Assembly (NCBI GenBank): GCA_963573385.1
Contig: CAUYLG010071685.1
Location: 49,441-113,440, forward strand
DNA from: Cacajao melanocephalus
Lineage: Eukaryota > Chordata > Mammalia > Primates > Pitheciidae
DNA length: 64,000 nt
Direction: 5' to 3'
Shown one piece after another: positions 1-12,113 of this stretch (position 1 is the stretch's first letter; each line of letters begins with the position of its first letter). The notes beneath the pieces are model-generated. The model ran no database searches, had not been told where the DNA came from, and saw only the letters and a program-made list of their open reading frames with translations. A program made the translations under genes and the position numbers.

Positions 1-63
1 GAAGCTCTTCTCTTAGTTCTATCACATCACCTCTTCTCCGACCCCAGTCAGGCATGACATTCT

Positions 64-235
64 TTTTATTATTATTTTATATTTTTAAAATTTTTAAATT
101 TTTTTTTTTTTTTTTTTTTTAAAGACGGAGTTTCACCATGTTGGTCAGGCTGGTCTTGGACTCCTGACCTCAGGTGATCCGCCTGCTTTGGCCTCCAAAG
201 TGCTTGGATTACAGGCGTGAGCCACCACGCCCGGC
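64..235 (-). mobile_element. Short Alu: left monomer only, with target-site duplication
   Basis: The + strand shows a T tract, then the reverse complement of an Alu left arm, ending gtgagccaccacgcccggcc. The 15-bp word caggcatgacattct is repeated perfectly at 49-63 and 236-250 as the target-site duplication. The A tail follows directly after the left arm, so the linker and right monomer never integrated. Confidence 0.9.
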
Positions 236-250
236 CAGGCATGACATTCT

Positions 251-1595
251 TACATGAATTCCTAGATGTTTTGACAAGGCTTACAGTGTTTATATCTGTC
301 TTGTATTGTAGTTGTGTCTTATATAACTTGTATTAGAGGAGGAGGAAATATTTTAATTGTTACATACTCTATAGTACCTAACAATGTATTCCATTTAGTA
401 AAGACAGTCTTATCTAATAAGTAAATTTGACAATAATGGTCAGAAGCAGCATTTTGGTGAATTGATCAACATTGTACAAATGTACCTTAAGTATACTTTG
501 AATTAATAGAATAAAACATAGCTTATTAATACTTTAGATTTCAACACTTCATGCTTTCACCTTCACATCAGTTAATTGGAATGCTGGGATTATCCGAAAC
601 CTATTTATCTGTAGGATTGGGATGAGGGTTGTTTTTGCATTGTGATTCTTTCAATCCCATTCTCTCTAGGACTTCTAGTTTTCTAATAATGGCTGTTTTT
701 TATTAGTTGGAAGTTTCATGGGTTTTTTTTTTTTTTTTTTTTTTTTAAACATCTTTAGCTAAGAACATTGTAAATCACTTGTAGTATCTAAAAGTGTGTC
801 AGACGTGAAGGTTGCCTTAATGGAAACAGGCTTGCTTTCTCTAACCTTCACAAGGAACAGCCTCGACAGGATTGTCAGAGTTTCGTTTCCCATGTGCCAA
901 AGAGAGGCGGAGTTCATAGCCAGTGATGAAAGGTGGTACATAATCCTTTTAGACTACAAAATTTATGTTAATTACCAGATAAGACCCTTTCCCTCAGGGA
1001 GTTTAGTATTTAAAGAGAAAGTTAATGCATATAATTTGTAATCTGCATGAATTTAGTCTGGTTAAAAAAAATTCACATTGTTTGGAAGGGAGGTAAATGT
1101 TTGAAAGAAAGATGGGTGAAGTCAAATTGGGACTTATTTCTAGAGGAGATTGAGTATGGATAGGCTGTGGAAGGGAAGAAAAAGATTGACATGCAGCAAG
1201 ATTTCTCAATGAAGGACTTTATTTTTAAACGTTTATTTAGAAAAATTTGAAAATAGTAAAAGAATAATGAAATAAATCATTGTATCCTGTCGCTTAGCTT
1301 CAGCAGTTTTTTGCATACATCGAATTTAGTTGTCATGTTTCTTGAGACTTTTATTTGGCATAGCTCCTAAGCCATTCTTTGTCTTTTATGACGCTGATAG
1401 TTCTAAAGAACATTCCTAAGTTTATGTTCGTTTCCTGAGGACAAGGTTTAGATTATATTAACTGTGATTTTAAAGGAACGAAAAGGATGGAATTCTATGA
1501 CAAGCCATAGGTTATAATGTAAATAATTCTGGACCAAGAATCAGGAGTCTTGAGTTCTGGCTCTTAGAAAGGAATTGCAGTTTGCAGTATTTAAA
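251..1595. other. Apparently unique intron DNA
   Basis: AT-rich sequence with no recognised repeat apart from a 24-base T run at 723-746. Short open frames at 796-1041 and on the opposite strand have no recognisable protein character. Confidence 0.5.
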
Positions 1596-1599
1596 GAAT

Positions 1600-1800
1600 G
1601 TAGACTTAGGAATAGTGACCCAGCTTTAAATCTCAGCTCTTTTGAGTAGCTGTTGTGAATAACTGTATAAACTTGAGCAAATGGATTAACATTTTAGGGC
1701 TATTTGTAAAATATGACCGGTAAATTCCTCCTTTTTCAAGTTGTTGGGAGTAAATGAGACAACATCAAGTACAAAGATGCTACGCTATGTGATAGTGATT
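1600..1800 (+). mobile_element. MIR SINE relic
   Basis: Degenerate match to the MIR core: an aacttgagcaaatggattaa block, a tttgtaaaat block and gagtaaatgagacaacat in the usual order and spacing. An ancient tRNA-derived element, strongly diverged. Confidence 0.55.
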
Positions 1801-2124
1801 AAAATACCGTAAATTTGAGCTGGTCCGAGGTAGTGAGGTAACTCGATTATGTAGTCAGTAACAGATCGAACTTGTTGTACTCTGTTCCCCCCTTTTCACT
1901 ATTGCACTTGACTAGTGTAAATGTAGTAAATTTGGAAAAGAGGAAATTCAGTGAGTTAAAGCTGCCAAAAGGAAGTTTGAATTGAAAAGATTGCACGTGA
2001 CCTTTGATTTTAAGGATGGATTGACTTTGGATGAAATATCTAGGTATGGAGAATCTTAAGTGTAAGGAGATACTGTCAGATTAGTGTGGGAAATAATGTT
2101 AGAATGAGGAAGGTAGAAGAATCT

Positions 2125-2245
2125 TGGGAGTTTGAAGGTCTGTGTTGTAGTCCAGCCTTTGCCATTAGCTAGTGGTATGATTTGGGGTAAGTTATTTAAC
2201 TTGCCTAGACCTCATCTTCTAACACTGTAAAATGACTGGTTGTTA
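2125..2245 (+). mobile_element. MIR SINE relic
   Basis: Contains ttggggtaagttatttaact followed by cctagacctcatctt and a gtaaaatgactgg block, the familiar MIR order. No terminal duplications are visible. Confidence 0.6.
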
Positions 2246-2836
2246 TCAGCATTCTTCAGGGAAGAGAAACATCCTGGTAAGACAGAGTAGTTAAGGGAAA
2301 GCTTTCATCAGGAAAGAGGTCGTCTGGCTCTTGTTGAAAGGTAGGCAGGCTCTAGATAAAAGAGGGAAAGCCGTTAGAACAAGAGCACTGAATTAAAGAA
2401 GGCACAACTGGAAGTGAACCTGTTGTATCACGGGAAGGAGTGCACATTGGAAAGTAATGAGAAATGAAGGTTATCAATTCTGTGCTCCAGAAATAGTCTC
2501 TTTACAGTTATGTATGCCGTTTAGAATTGATGCATTTGGAAAATGACTCTCTCATTAAAATAAAAGTTGGTGAGACATCCGCTGGAGTATAACCAGTTTT
2601 CCCTTATGCAGCATTTTGGGATGAATGAGTCCCCAAGGGCTTTCAGTTAGTGAAAGGAGGATATCCCAACTGTCTTCTGGCTGAAATTTGAAGCAACTAA
2701 TACCAAGGCTTAGGGAAGGAAAGGGCAACGGTTGCATTACAATAAAATGAGTGTGTAGAAAATGGGTGAGGTTGAAGTATAGACCACTAATTCAATACAC
2801 AGGGCCAGTGATTCTTTGGAATGTTTCTTTGTGTCG

Positions 2837-2900
2837 TGACTGCTGTTCTTAGCATCTGAAATTCTTAGTTTCATGACTGCTGTTCTTAGCATCTGAAATT
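2837..2900. repeat. 37-bp-period direct duplication
   Basis: A 27-bp word starting tgactgctgttcttagcatc occurs at 2837-2863 and again, identical, at 2874-2900. The base pair just left differs (CpG in one copy, CpA in the other). Confidence 0.9.
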
Positions 2901-4660
2901 ATACATGATAAATAGTACACATTCAGTAGCTATTAAATGAATGAAGTACTGTGATGTTTGACAGCATTACATGTAGTTCAGCCTAATAAAGAAGAGAATT
3001 CACAAATGGATTCTCTTTGAAGACTTCCTACTGTCTTTTTATTTCCTTTCTCCTTCCTTCCACTATGGGCTTTGTTTTGGTCAGTGAAAGGGTGAGTATG
3101 AGAAGCTGCATTTTAATTTTTCAGGAATCTAGTCATGCCTTTGGGTAAAAATACCATGGTCACATTTTTAGCCGTAATGAGAAAAGGCCTTCATTAGGTC
3201 ACTTGAGTCATTAGGCTCAATATTACTCCATGATGAGGGTATGGAAGACTTATAGTTAATGTTTGTTCCCAGTGCCTGCCCTTAAATAGGCTTTTAAAGA
3301 GTGAATGAATGAATATTCAGGAACACTTGAGAGACTTAGAAAAGATCAAGTGATACTGACATAACAAACTCTGGCATCTGGACCTTCTATATTGTGGTGA
3401 ATAGAACTAGTTTCTTAGAATGTGGGTAGTCACTGCTTAGCTTTCTACTAATGAGTCCTGAGTTTCTGGCTTAGAAGAGTGGATAAAATGATAAGTGAGG
3501 TAAAGAAAGTTAAAATTCATATATTACCTATTAAAGATTTATAAAAGACCATTGGCCCTAGACTCCTGGTTTCTAATTTCTTACCACCTTGCATGGTATA
3601 AAAAATAGCAAATTGAGGGGCTCAGAATGTTCAGTTCGATGACATTGACCTTTTTCCTTCCTATTGAACCCATTCTGCCCTTTAATACTGCTGCTTTGCC
3701 CTTGGAAAAAAAATAGCCAGTTTTATTTTATATTTCTTCCAATCAATGGCATAGAAGTAGAGTTTATTAAAGTTCTAAGTAAGATTTGTTGAATTCTTTC
3801 AAATTAGAAGATTAGTCACTCTACTAGTGGAATTTGAAGTTAGACTGAATCAAACTATTAACATCTTTATTACTGCACTAGAAAAGATGCATAGTAATAC
3901 AATTTATAGAGCACATTAAATTTCCCTGGGTAGCAAACAGTCTGGGAGACCTGAGAGCTTATGCTGTCTATAGGGAACTACCATGAATGGGAAACTGGTA
4001 TTTTTTATGACTATTTTAAAATTATTTTGATGTCATATATAAAAGGAAAGTTTTAGACTATGCAGATATTCAGCAATCTGCATGACTTCCAATACCAAAA
4101 TAAAGGTACTATTTTAAAATACTGTATAATTATGGAGCAGGCTTAATGGAAACCTTATTAAATTTACCCATTATTTGCTATCGCTGAAAATATCCTTCTC
4201 AGGAATTCAGTGTTGCTATTCTCGGCAATAGTTTCATTGCTTTGCAGCTACTATTTGGAAGATAGGGAACAGAAATAATAACACTAGACTGATGTTTGTT
4301 TAAATAATGGACATTTGATTAATCCAGTACCCACTATAGATGATGATGTGATGTTGGTTAAACTGGGCATCATTTCTTTGAAGCCATAATCTTAACCCAC
4401 TCCTGCAAATTCTTTTTTCTCCCCTCTCTTTGATATTCAACATTTAATCTAGATTTGCTACCCCATTTTCAGAATGCCAAAAACAGTGTGTTTTGTTTAG
4501 AAACGAGGTCATGTTGTTTTTATAAAATAAACTGTGTAATGTTCATAAGCACACAAAATAAAGCATTCTAGATGTTCAAATTGGGTGCATTGATAGTTTA
4601 TTTCAGCAAATCTGTAGTTCTGGTAAAGGACAGTTCAGTGTTTCCCATCACATACAAAAT
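2901..4660. other. Apparently unique intron DNA
   Basis: No Alu, L1 or LTR was recognised and there is no credible coding frame. Short simple stretches such as gaatgaatgaat near 3303 only. Confidence 0.45.
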
Positions 4661-4666
4661 CTAGGA

Positions 4667-4880
4667 AAAATAGCAACAGCTACCATTTGTTAAGTACTTC
4701 TTATGTCCCAGGTATTATTACATGCTTGATATGCATTACCTTATTTATTTGACCTAACTCCCCTCTCAGAGAAGATACATTACAGTCTTGGTTTACTGAA
4801 GTTTAGGCGGGTTAAATAACCAGCCTGGTGTTTCTCAGTGAATGGTAGAGTAGCAGTATTATTGCAGTCTATCCTGGTTC
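4667..4880 (+). mobile_element. MIR SINE relic
   Basis: Shows taagtacttcttatgtccca, then a cattaccttatttattt block, a tttactgaagtttaggcggg block and an agtgaatggtagag end, in MIR order over about 210 bp. Confidence 0.75.
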
Positions 4881-6105
4881 TATGAGCGGTTTTCTCCATC
4901 TTATTTCCTAGAGTTTGATGGAGAATGGGTCAGTCTCTGAAATGGAAGCCAGTGTAAATACTGCTGAATAAGCGAATGTCCTAATACAATTGTAAAAAAA
5001 AGTGGACATTTTCTTTGACATTGTGTGTGTTTAAGGTTTATAAGTGAAATGGCATGGCATCAAATGAATCTGATTATTAGGAAAGGAGAAGCAGTAAATA
5101 AAAATAGGAATATAATTGCTTTTTGTTGGGTTCCATGTCATAATAGTCACCAGCAAACCTAGATCTGAAAATGCATAGACAGCTTCATTATAGTGAAATT
5201 TCAGGGGCATCAGTATTCTTCAGATTTTATTCCTGCCAGTGTTGGGATGCCAGTAGAGCAGATTTGTCTTTCCAGCATCTTGGGGTCGAGACTCATAATG
5301 AAGAGAGTCCCTGCTTATTCTAAGCTAATTTCCTGAAGTTGTCTGCTCAGTTTTCTAGCATTCTTTTTAGCTGTTTGTAGATGAGTGAAGGAAAAATAAC
5401 TGTAAACATTTCTCGGGTTCAGGCTACTGAGGCTTCTTTCTCTTTTATGTACTCCTTTGCCTTCCCAGTTACTCTACTCGACCTGGAATAATCAGCAGTA
5501 TCAAAACAAAACCTTGTACCTGAAAAGAGCAAAACTTAGAATGCACTTTAAAAGCAAAAGTTGTATTTCAAAAATTTTGCATTTGCGTTTGTTACAGAGT
5601 ACCATTGTATTAAAATGAGCTTAAAGTGTTTTACTAAGATGTGGTCATTATGAAAATGTGTTTAGGTAATACAGCATTTCGGAGTGAAGTGTGGTTGTTA
5701 AGTAATCGTTCATAGTTCTTGTTCTTTGCCATTGGAACAAAAATTTTACTTTCAGTATTCTGAACTTCACAAATGGTTTGCAGTAGGCAAACATTATCTT
5801 AATTTTTCTTGACATGTATTTTATGGAGGACTGAAAAACCATGTATGCATCTGTTTTATCTCTTTATTGTCATTGATTAGCTGTGGAGTAAGGTGTTGAA
5901 GGTCTTCATCCCTTACGTTCTCCAGTCATTGTTCTGGACATTCAAGTTATAAAGTTGAATAAGGCATCTTTCAGGATATATACCTTCTAGTTGTTGGATA
6001 CAATGAGTTCTATATTTCTCTTCAAAGAATCAGTGTGTTCAGTTCTTTGTCCTCCATTTTAAAGTTTAACTTCCATGTAGTTTCGGTAAATAACCTTTTC
6101 CACCA
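4881..6105. other. Apparently unique intron DNA
   Basis: No repeat family recognised. The minus-strand open frame at 5648-5842 has no recognisable motif. Confidence 0.4.
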
Positions 6106-6109
6106 GTTC

Positions 6110-6530
6110 TAATCAGTAGTTCACATCTGTTCCCCTGGTCCCCTACTCTGTCCTCAGTCATCCCAGTCACCTGCTTTGACCTGAGTTACCCCTCGTCACC
6201 TGCTCTGACCTAAGTCACCTTTAGTTACCTGTTCAGTAACCGTCTTTCCTGCCAAATTGCTCACCCTATCACTCTGGCTCATACTCCCTGCTCTCTTTAA
6301 AATAGCCAGTTGGGATTAGGTTAGACTGTGCTGTTCAACCCTAGCCAGTAGGAGTATGACACAGCTGTAGGGGCTGCCTGCGTCAGGGGTAAGAATCCCT
6401 TCCCGTCTCCTGTTCCAGGTGCATGCTCGCCATGGCTGCATTAAATTGCCTTGCTGGGAAAATTTGTGTTCGAGTGCTATTTCTTTGTGGCCCCCAATTT
6501 TTCCATATAACATAGTGAAGGGAGACAGGC
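6110..6530 (+). mobile_element. LTR-like remnant with a degenerate tandem repeat
   Basis: A C-rich block with two 29-bp units (gtcacctgctttgacc at 6166, gtcacctgctctgacc at 6195) precedes a block with aaaatagccagttgggatta and cccttcccgtctcctgttcc. The composition and order resemble the U3-to-R/U5 part of an old ERV1-class LTR. No internal viral sequence is adjacent. Family not assigned; a non-LTR origin is possible. Confidence 0.4.
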
Positions 6531-6902
6531 ATATAAAATGAATATTCACAATGGTTGGTAAAGTAAGATGTGAGTGATCTAAAATTCAGCCAGGGGATGT
6601 AGCATCTCCAAAGTCTGCTAAGGTGTGAGGAGTTGGGAAACTAAAAACATGCACATGTCAAATAGTACTCTAGAAATAGAAAGTCATGGTGCTTACTGCT
6701 TAATTACAGGAAATGAGGGAGGAGGAGGGCCATATCTCTAGTTTGGGTGACTAGTTGGGTGAAAATGGGGCCATACACCAAGGTAGGAAATATGAGAGGA
6801 GGAACAAATTTGGGGTGGGAGATGAATCAAATTTATACATAGAAAGTTTGAAACATATCATGTGACATGGGTTTGGGGGAGAGAATGATGATGTTCAGTT
6901 GG

Positions 6903-7240
6903 TTACAAGTAACTAAAATACTATTTTAAACAAATTGTGAGACAGGAAGGTACTGTTTTTCAAAATTCCATTGTCCTTAGTGTGATGAATTCCATCAGGT
7001 TTTTTGCCTTGGTTGAAAAATGGCTACTGCTGCAGGAGTCATAATGTTTAAGCAGGAAGAAGTGCTGCATCTGTTCTTTATTTTCAGGAAAGCAAAAGCT
7101 TCCTCAGCCTCCTCATCCCCTCCCTAGCGGACCTCTCCTGAGGTCTTAACAGCCAGAACTGTTAAATATGGCTGCCTCTGGCTGCAAGAAAGGTTAGGAA
7201 GGCAAGTATTTATCTGGGCATGTTGCTGTTTTGAAGAAAA
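6903..7240. mobile_element. Ancient interspersed repeat, family uncertain
   Basis: The stretches ggttacaagtaactaaaata and aatatggctgcctctggctg, followed by tatttatctgggcatg, resemble a common old mammalian repeat that I cannot name with confidence. Confidence 0.3.
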
Positions 7241-8091
7241 TTAGAATCGTTAGCAAGGAGGCTGAAGGCATCTGAAGAGTTGTTATTTAAATGAATAGTT
7301 AATTAAGCAGTGCCTCAACAAAGAAACCCATTATTACCTCTTGCTTCAAAACTGAAAAAATCAAAAGCTGAGTTTTTAGATATCAAATGATGTTCAATTA
7401 TAAATTTTGGGATGCATTAAAAACAATTTGGGCTTTAGACCTCAAAGTTGCAGGGGAAGAGAGGAATGAAGAGTATGGATAGTGTGATTGAAGGGGGACC
7501 AGGAGGCAGCACAGAGAGATTTGGAAAGAATTGACCAAATTTTGTGGTTGTGGCAGACAAAAGGAGGCAGAGGAAAGAGGTCTGACCCTCAGGCTTTTGG
7601 ATTGGATAATGAATAGCAGTGATCAGCACAATGTGACTGTAGCAATGACTGGTGCTTTTGTGCCTTCCAAGACTTTTGGTAAACTTCCAAAAGGACGAAC
7701 ACAATGTGTTTTAAAATTTCAGCCTCTTGTGAATACTGATTATGCAAATTAAGTAAATTTGACCTAACTCATTGGATAAAGTCCTTGATTTTTATATGTA
7801 TCATCAGTTTTTTAACAGTTAAATCGACATAGTATTGCAAAAACTAGTTAGTTTTATGAAATGGGTATAGGTCACAAATATTTGGAAGCTGGGTCAGGTA
7901 GATGGTTTAAAAGTATACTTACTGGTTGATGGCCTTACACTGTCCTCTGGTAGGGGCCTAAGCGCCTTACTGTATGGACTCCATCCTACTTGGGTGCTGT
8001 GGTGTCAGTAAGACAGTATGGATATAGAATGCCTCACTCCTTAGTACAGCAACACTTTTTAAAAAAATCATCATCATCATTATCTTCCCTT
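7241..8091. other. Apparently unique intron DNA
   Basis: Contains a 73-codon + strand open frame at 7531-7752 overlapping an 89-codon minus-strand frame. Neither resembles a known family and no splice signals frame them. Confidence 0.4.
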
Positions 8092-8240
8092 AAGATACAG
8101 GATCTTACTCTGTTCCCCAAGCTGGAGTGTAGAGGTGTTAATACTCACGATTCACTGCAACTTCAAACGCCTGAGCTCAAGGGGTCCTCCTGCCTCAGCC
8201 TCCCAAATCACTGGGATTACAGTTGTGAGCCACTATGCCT
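8092..8240 (-). mobile_element. Alu left-arm fragment (AluJ/FLAM type)
   Basis: Antisense: the gctcaaggggtcctcctgcc and gcctcccaaatcactgggat blocks are recognisable. About 150 bp, one monomer only, diverged as expected for an old copy. Confidence 0.8.
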
Positions 8241-8355
8241 TTAAATTTTTTATTTAAAATTTTTATTACTACTTTTTAAATGTTTTCAATTTAAAAAAAA
8301 AGTCACAGCTAACACTATATCATGTACAACACAATCTTTTGAAATACATAATATT

Positions 8356-8660
8356 GGCTGGGTGTGGTGGCTCACTCCTCAGCATTTTAGGAGGCCAAGG
8401 CAGGAGGATTTCTTGAACCTAGGAGTTCAAGACTACCCTGGACGATATTGTGAGGGCCCGTCTGTACAAAAAAGTTAAAAATTAGCTAGGCTTGCTGGCA
8501 CACACTTACAGTTTCAGCTACTTGGGAGGCTGAGGCAAAATCTTTTGAACTTGGGGTTGGGGAGTTGGGGGTCAAGGCTACAGTGAGCTATGATTATGCT
8601 TCTGTACTCCAGCCTGGGCAGCAAAGCAAGACCCTGTCTCAAAAAAAGTTAAAAAAAATT
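8356..8660 (+). mobile_element. Alu, AluJ-like, full length
   Basis: Sense copy from ggctgggtgtggtggctcac to a mixed A-rich tail. It is diverged in both arms. The tail runs straight into the AT/GT microsatellite, which probably grew from it. Confidence 0.9.
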
Positions 8661-8960
8661 ATATATGTATATGCGTGTATATACACACATATATATACAC
8701 TTACATGTGTATGTATATATATGTATATATGTGTATGTATATATACACTTATGTATATATGTGTACGTATATATACACACATGTATACATACATGTATAT
8801 ACACTATTACTATTTAAACCTTTTCATATACATACATACATTTAAAAACATGTATGTACATGAAAAGATTTAAAAAGTAGTAATACATATTTTTAAAAAA
8901 GTAGTGTATATTACTACTTTTTAAACCTTTGTGTGTGTATGTATACATACACATACATCT
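8661..8960. repeat. (TATG)n/(TACA)n microsatellite with internal inverted copies
   Basis: Alternating TATA, TATG and TACA steps from 8661 to about 8805, then again around 8826-8860 and 8931-8959. A non-simple segment (taaaccttttcatatacata and its reverse complement) sits between these blocks. The apparent 102-codon open frame at 8565-8873 is only translated repeat. Confidence 0.9.
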
Positions 8961-9030
8961 ATTTTTTGAGACAGGGTCTTGCTTTGTTGCCGGCTGGAAT
9001 ACACATATATACGCACACGTGCCTGGCCTG
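8961..9030 (-). mobile_element. Collapsed Alu remnant
   Basis: Begins ttttttgagacagggtcttg like an antisense Alu, reaches the ggctgga block, then jumps through about 20 bp of TA/CA repeat to the terminal gtgcctggcct. Some 200 bp of the expected Alu is missing. Confidence 0.65.
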
Positions 9031-9129
9031 TTCACTTAACCTGATGTCATTCATGTTGTCATATATGGCAGGATTTTATTCTTTAATGGCTGAATAGTAT
9101 TCCATTTGTGTATATGTCCTACATTTATT
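9031..9129 (-). mobile_element. Antisense L1 ORF2 3' fragment, segment 1
   Basis: ggctgaatagtattccattt and its context match the L1 3' region read in reverse. It is the left piece of one L1 later split by Alus (continues at 9452 and 10003). Confidence 0.8.
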
Positions 9130-9451
9130 TTCTTTCTTTCTTCCTTCTTTCTCTTTCTTTTTCTTTCTTTCTTTTTTCTTTTTCTTTTTTTTTTTTTTGA
9201 GACAGGGTCTTGCTCTGTCACCCAGGCTGGAGTACAGTGGCACGATCTTGGGTCACTGCAACCTCTACCTACCAGGCTCAGGTGATCCTCCTGCCATAGC
9301 CTTCTGAGTAGCTGCGCCTGGCTTTTTGTAGAGACGTGTTTTCACCATGTTGCTCAGGCTAGTCTCAAACTCCGGGGACTCAAGCCATCCACCTGCCTCG
9401 GCCTCTCAAAATGCTGGCTGGGATGCTGGCATGAATGACTGCACCAGGCCC
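9130..9451 (-). mobile_element. Alu, antisense, inserted in L1
   Basis: A CT/T-rich tail (9130-9198), then gagacagggtcttgctctgt through to a degenerate gcaccaggcc end. The mid-element region between gagtagctg and tttttgtagagac is shortened. Confidence 0.9.
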
Positions 9452-9873
9452 CGTTTACCGGTTGTTGGACGTTTAGATTGATCCGTATCTTGGCTGTTGT
9501 GAATAGTGCTGTGATAAACACAGCAGTGCAGACATCGCTTCAACATCGTAGTGGTTTCAGTCTCTTTGGATATTTACCCAATTGTGGGATTGCTGGTGGT
9601 TATTCATGTTAATTTTTTTTAGAAACCTTCATACTGTTTTCAGTAATGGCTGTACTGGTGAAATCCCCACCAGCCGTGCGTAAGGATTCCGTTTTCTCTG
9701 TGTTCTCACCAGCACTTGTCGTCTTTTGTCTTGTTGATAATGTTTACACTGACATCATGAGTGTAGTGATATTTCACTGTGGTTTTGATTGTGATGTCAG
9801 GCATTCTTTCATATACCTGCTGATATTGCGTGTCTGTTGAGAAATGTCTATTCAGGTCTTTTGCCATTTATTC
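9452..9873 (-). mobile_element. Antisense L1 segment 2
   Basis: Continues the interrupted L1: the tatcttggctgttgtgaata, ccattgtggttttgatttgc-like and gagaaatgtctattcaggtc blocks are in reverse ORF2/3' order. Short frames here (for example 9646-9840) are shadows of decayed ORF2. Confidence 0.85.
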
Positions 9874-9998
9874 TTGTTTAAATTTTTTCGTTATTTCTAG
9901 AGATGGGGTTTCCATGTGTTGCCCAGGCTGGTCTTAAACTCCTGGGCTCAAGCGATCCTCCAGCCTTTGCCCCCCAAAATGAGCCACTGTTTCTGGCC
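9874..9998 (-). mobile_element. Alu monomer fragment, antisense, inside L1
   Basis: Holds agagatggggtttccatgtg, gcccaggctggtcttaaact and tttctggcc. The L1 words on the two sides (ttttgccattt at 9859, ttttgcccattt at 10001) look like a diverged target-site duplication. Confidence 0.75.
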
Positions 9999-10002
9999 AT
10001 TT

Positions 10003-10789
<787 letters not shown>

Positions 10790-10985
10790 TTGTATTTTAA
10801 AACAGGGACAATAATATCTACTGTATAAAATTGTCAGGTTTAAATGATACTGAGTGTACCAGCAATGTAGAGTTTACTTTATCACCTGTGGTAAGAACGT
10901 TTAACCACTTGCAGTCTCAATTTCTGTGCATAAAACAAAGGGGATTGAATGAGACAGCTTTTCTTTAACTGTCCTGTGATCAAAA
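10790..10985 (+). mobile_element. MIR SINE relic
   Basis: aacagggacaataatatcta and the following taaatgatactgagtgta resemble the right part of MIR. A second block (gcagtctcaatttctgtgca) suggests another fragment of the same family. Confidence 0.45.
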
Positions 10986-10992
10986 CAAGTTA

Positions 10993-11284
<292 letters not shown>

Positions 11285-11779
11285 ACTTTATTTTGGTTTT
11301 TTATCTGTGTTGTCTTATTTCTCAGAAGGCAGGGGATAAGTTCCTTCTTTGGTTTTAGGGCCTAGTTCTTATTTTTTAAAAGGCTTCAAAGGATCTTAGC
11401 AGTCCGTCCAGTAAACCGAGTCATTGCTTGTTGGTGCTGTGTCTTAAGAGGCTTAAGCCGTAGGCCTAAGACCACTGGCACCCTAGAGGCAGAGTTGGGA
11501 TGAGGACCCAGGTGCGTTGTGAGTAAAAGGTTCCCTAAACCCTCCCTCTTTCTGTGGATAAATGACCTTGGTTTAATGTTTAGCTCTGACTTATTTGAAA
11601 CTTGAAGTGGAATGTTGGCACCAAATAGGGTATGGCAAAGAGATCCTTGACATCTGGTTTGGGAGGAAATATTAATACCTGGCAGAAAGATGTGGTACAA
11701 ATTCTTAAAACTGAGTATGTCCTTGATGGATTGGGTGCCCTGGAAGATATGTCTAGGAGATGTTTATAAGATGATAGTG
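11285..11779. other. Unassigned intron DNA
   Basis: The 104-codon minus-strand frame at 11386-11700 has no recognisable domain, start context or splice partners; the sequence may be part of an old repeat. Confidence 0.4.
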
Positions 11780-12113
11780 GTCCTGGTGCAGTGGCTCATG
11801 TCTGTAATCCCAGCACTTAGGGAGGCCTACATGGACGGATCACTTGGGGTCAGGAGTTCAAGACCAGCCTGGCTAACATGGTGGAACCCGGGCTAAAGCA
11901 ATCCTCCACCTATTTTGTCTGTACTAAAAATGCAAAAATTAACCAGGAATGGTGGCGTGCACCTGTAGTCCCAGCTGCATGGGGAGGCTGAGGCAGGTGA
12001 ATCCCTTGCACCCAGGAGGCATAGGTTGCAGTAAGCCGAGGTAGTTTTACTGTGCTCCAGTCTGGCAAACATAGCAAGGCTTTGTCTCCAAAAAAAAAAA
12101 AAAAAAAAAAAAA
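11780..12113 (+). mobile_element. Alu, sense, carrying an inverted Alu-like insert
   Basis: An Alu from gtcctggtgcagtggctcat to a 24-base A tail. At 11890-11916, between the gaaccc and gtctgtact blocks of the left arm, there is an extra 27 nt that reads like the opposite strand of Alu. Confidence 0.9.

Noticed and set aside
7531..7752. 73-codon + strand frame overlapping an 89-codon minus frame
   Set aside because: No family resemblance and no splice or start context beyond chance.
8565..8873. 102-codon open frame
   Set aside because: Alu right arm running into TATG/TACA repeat; Tyr-Ile-Cys repeats come from the microsatellite.
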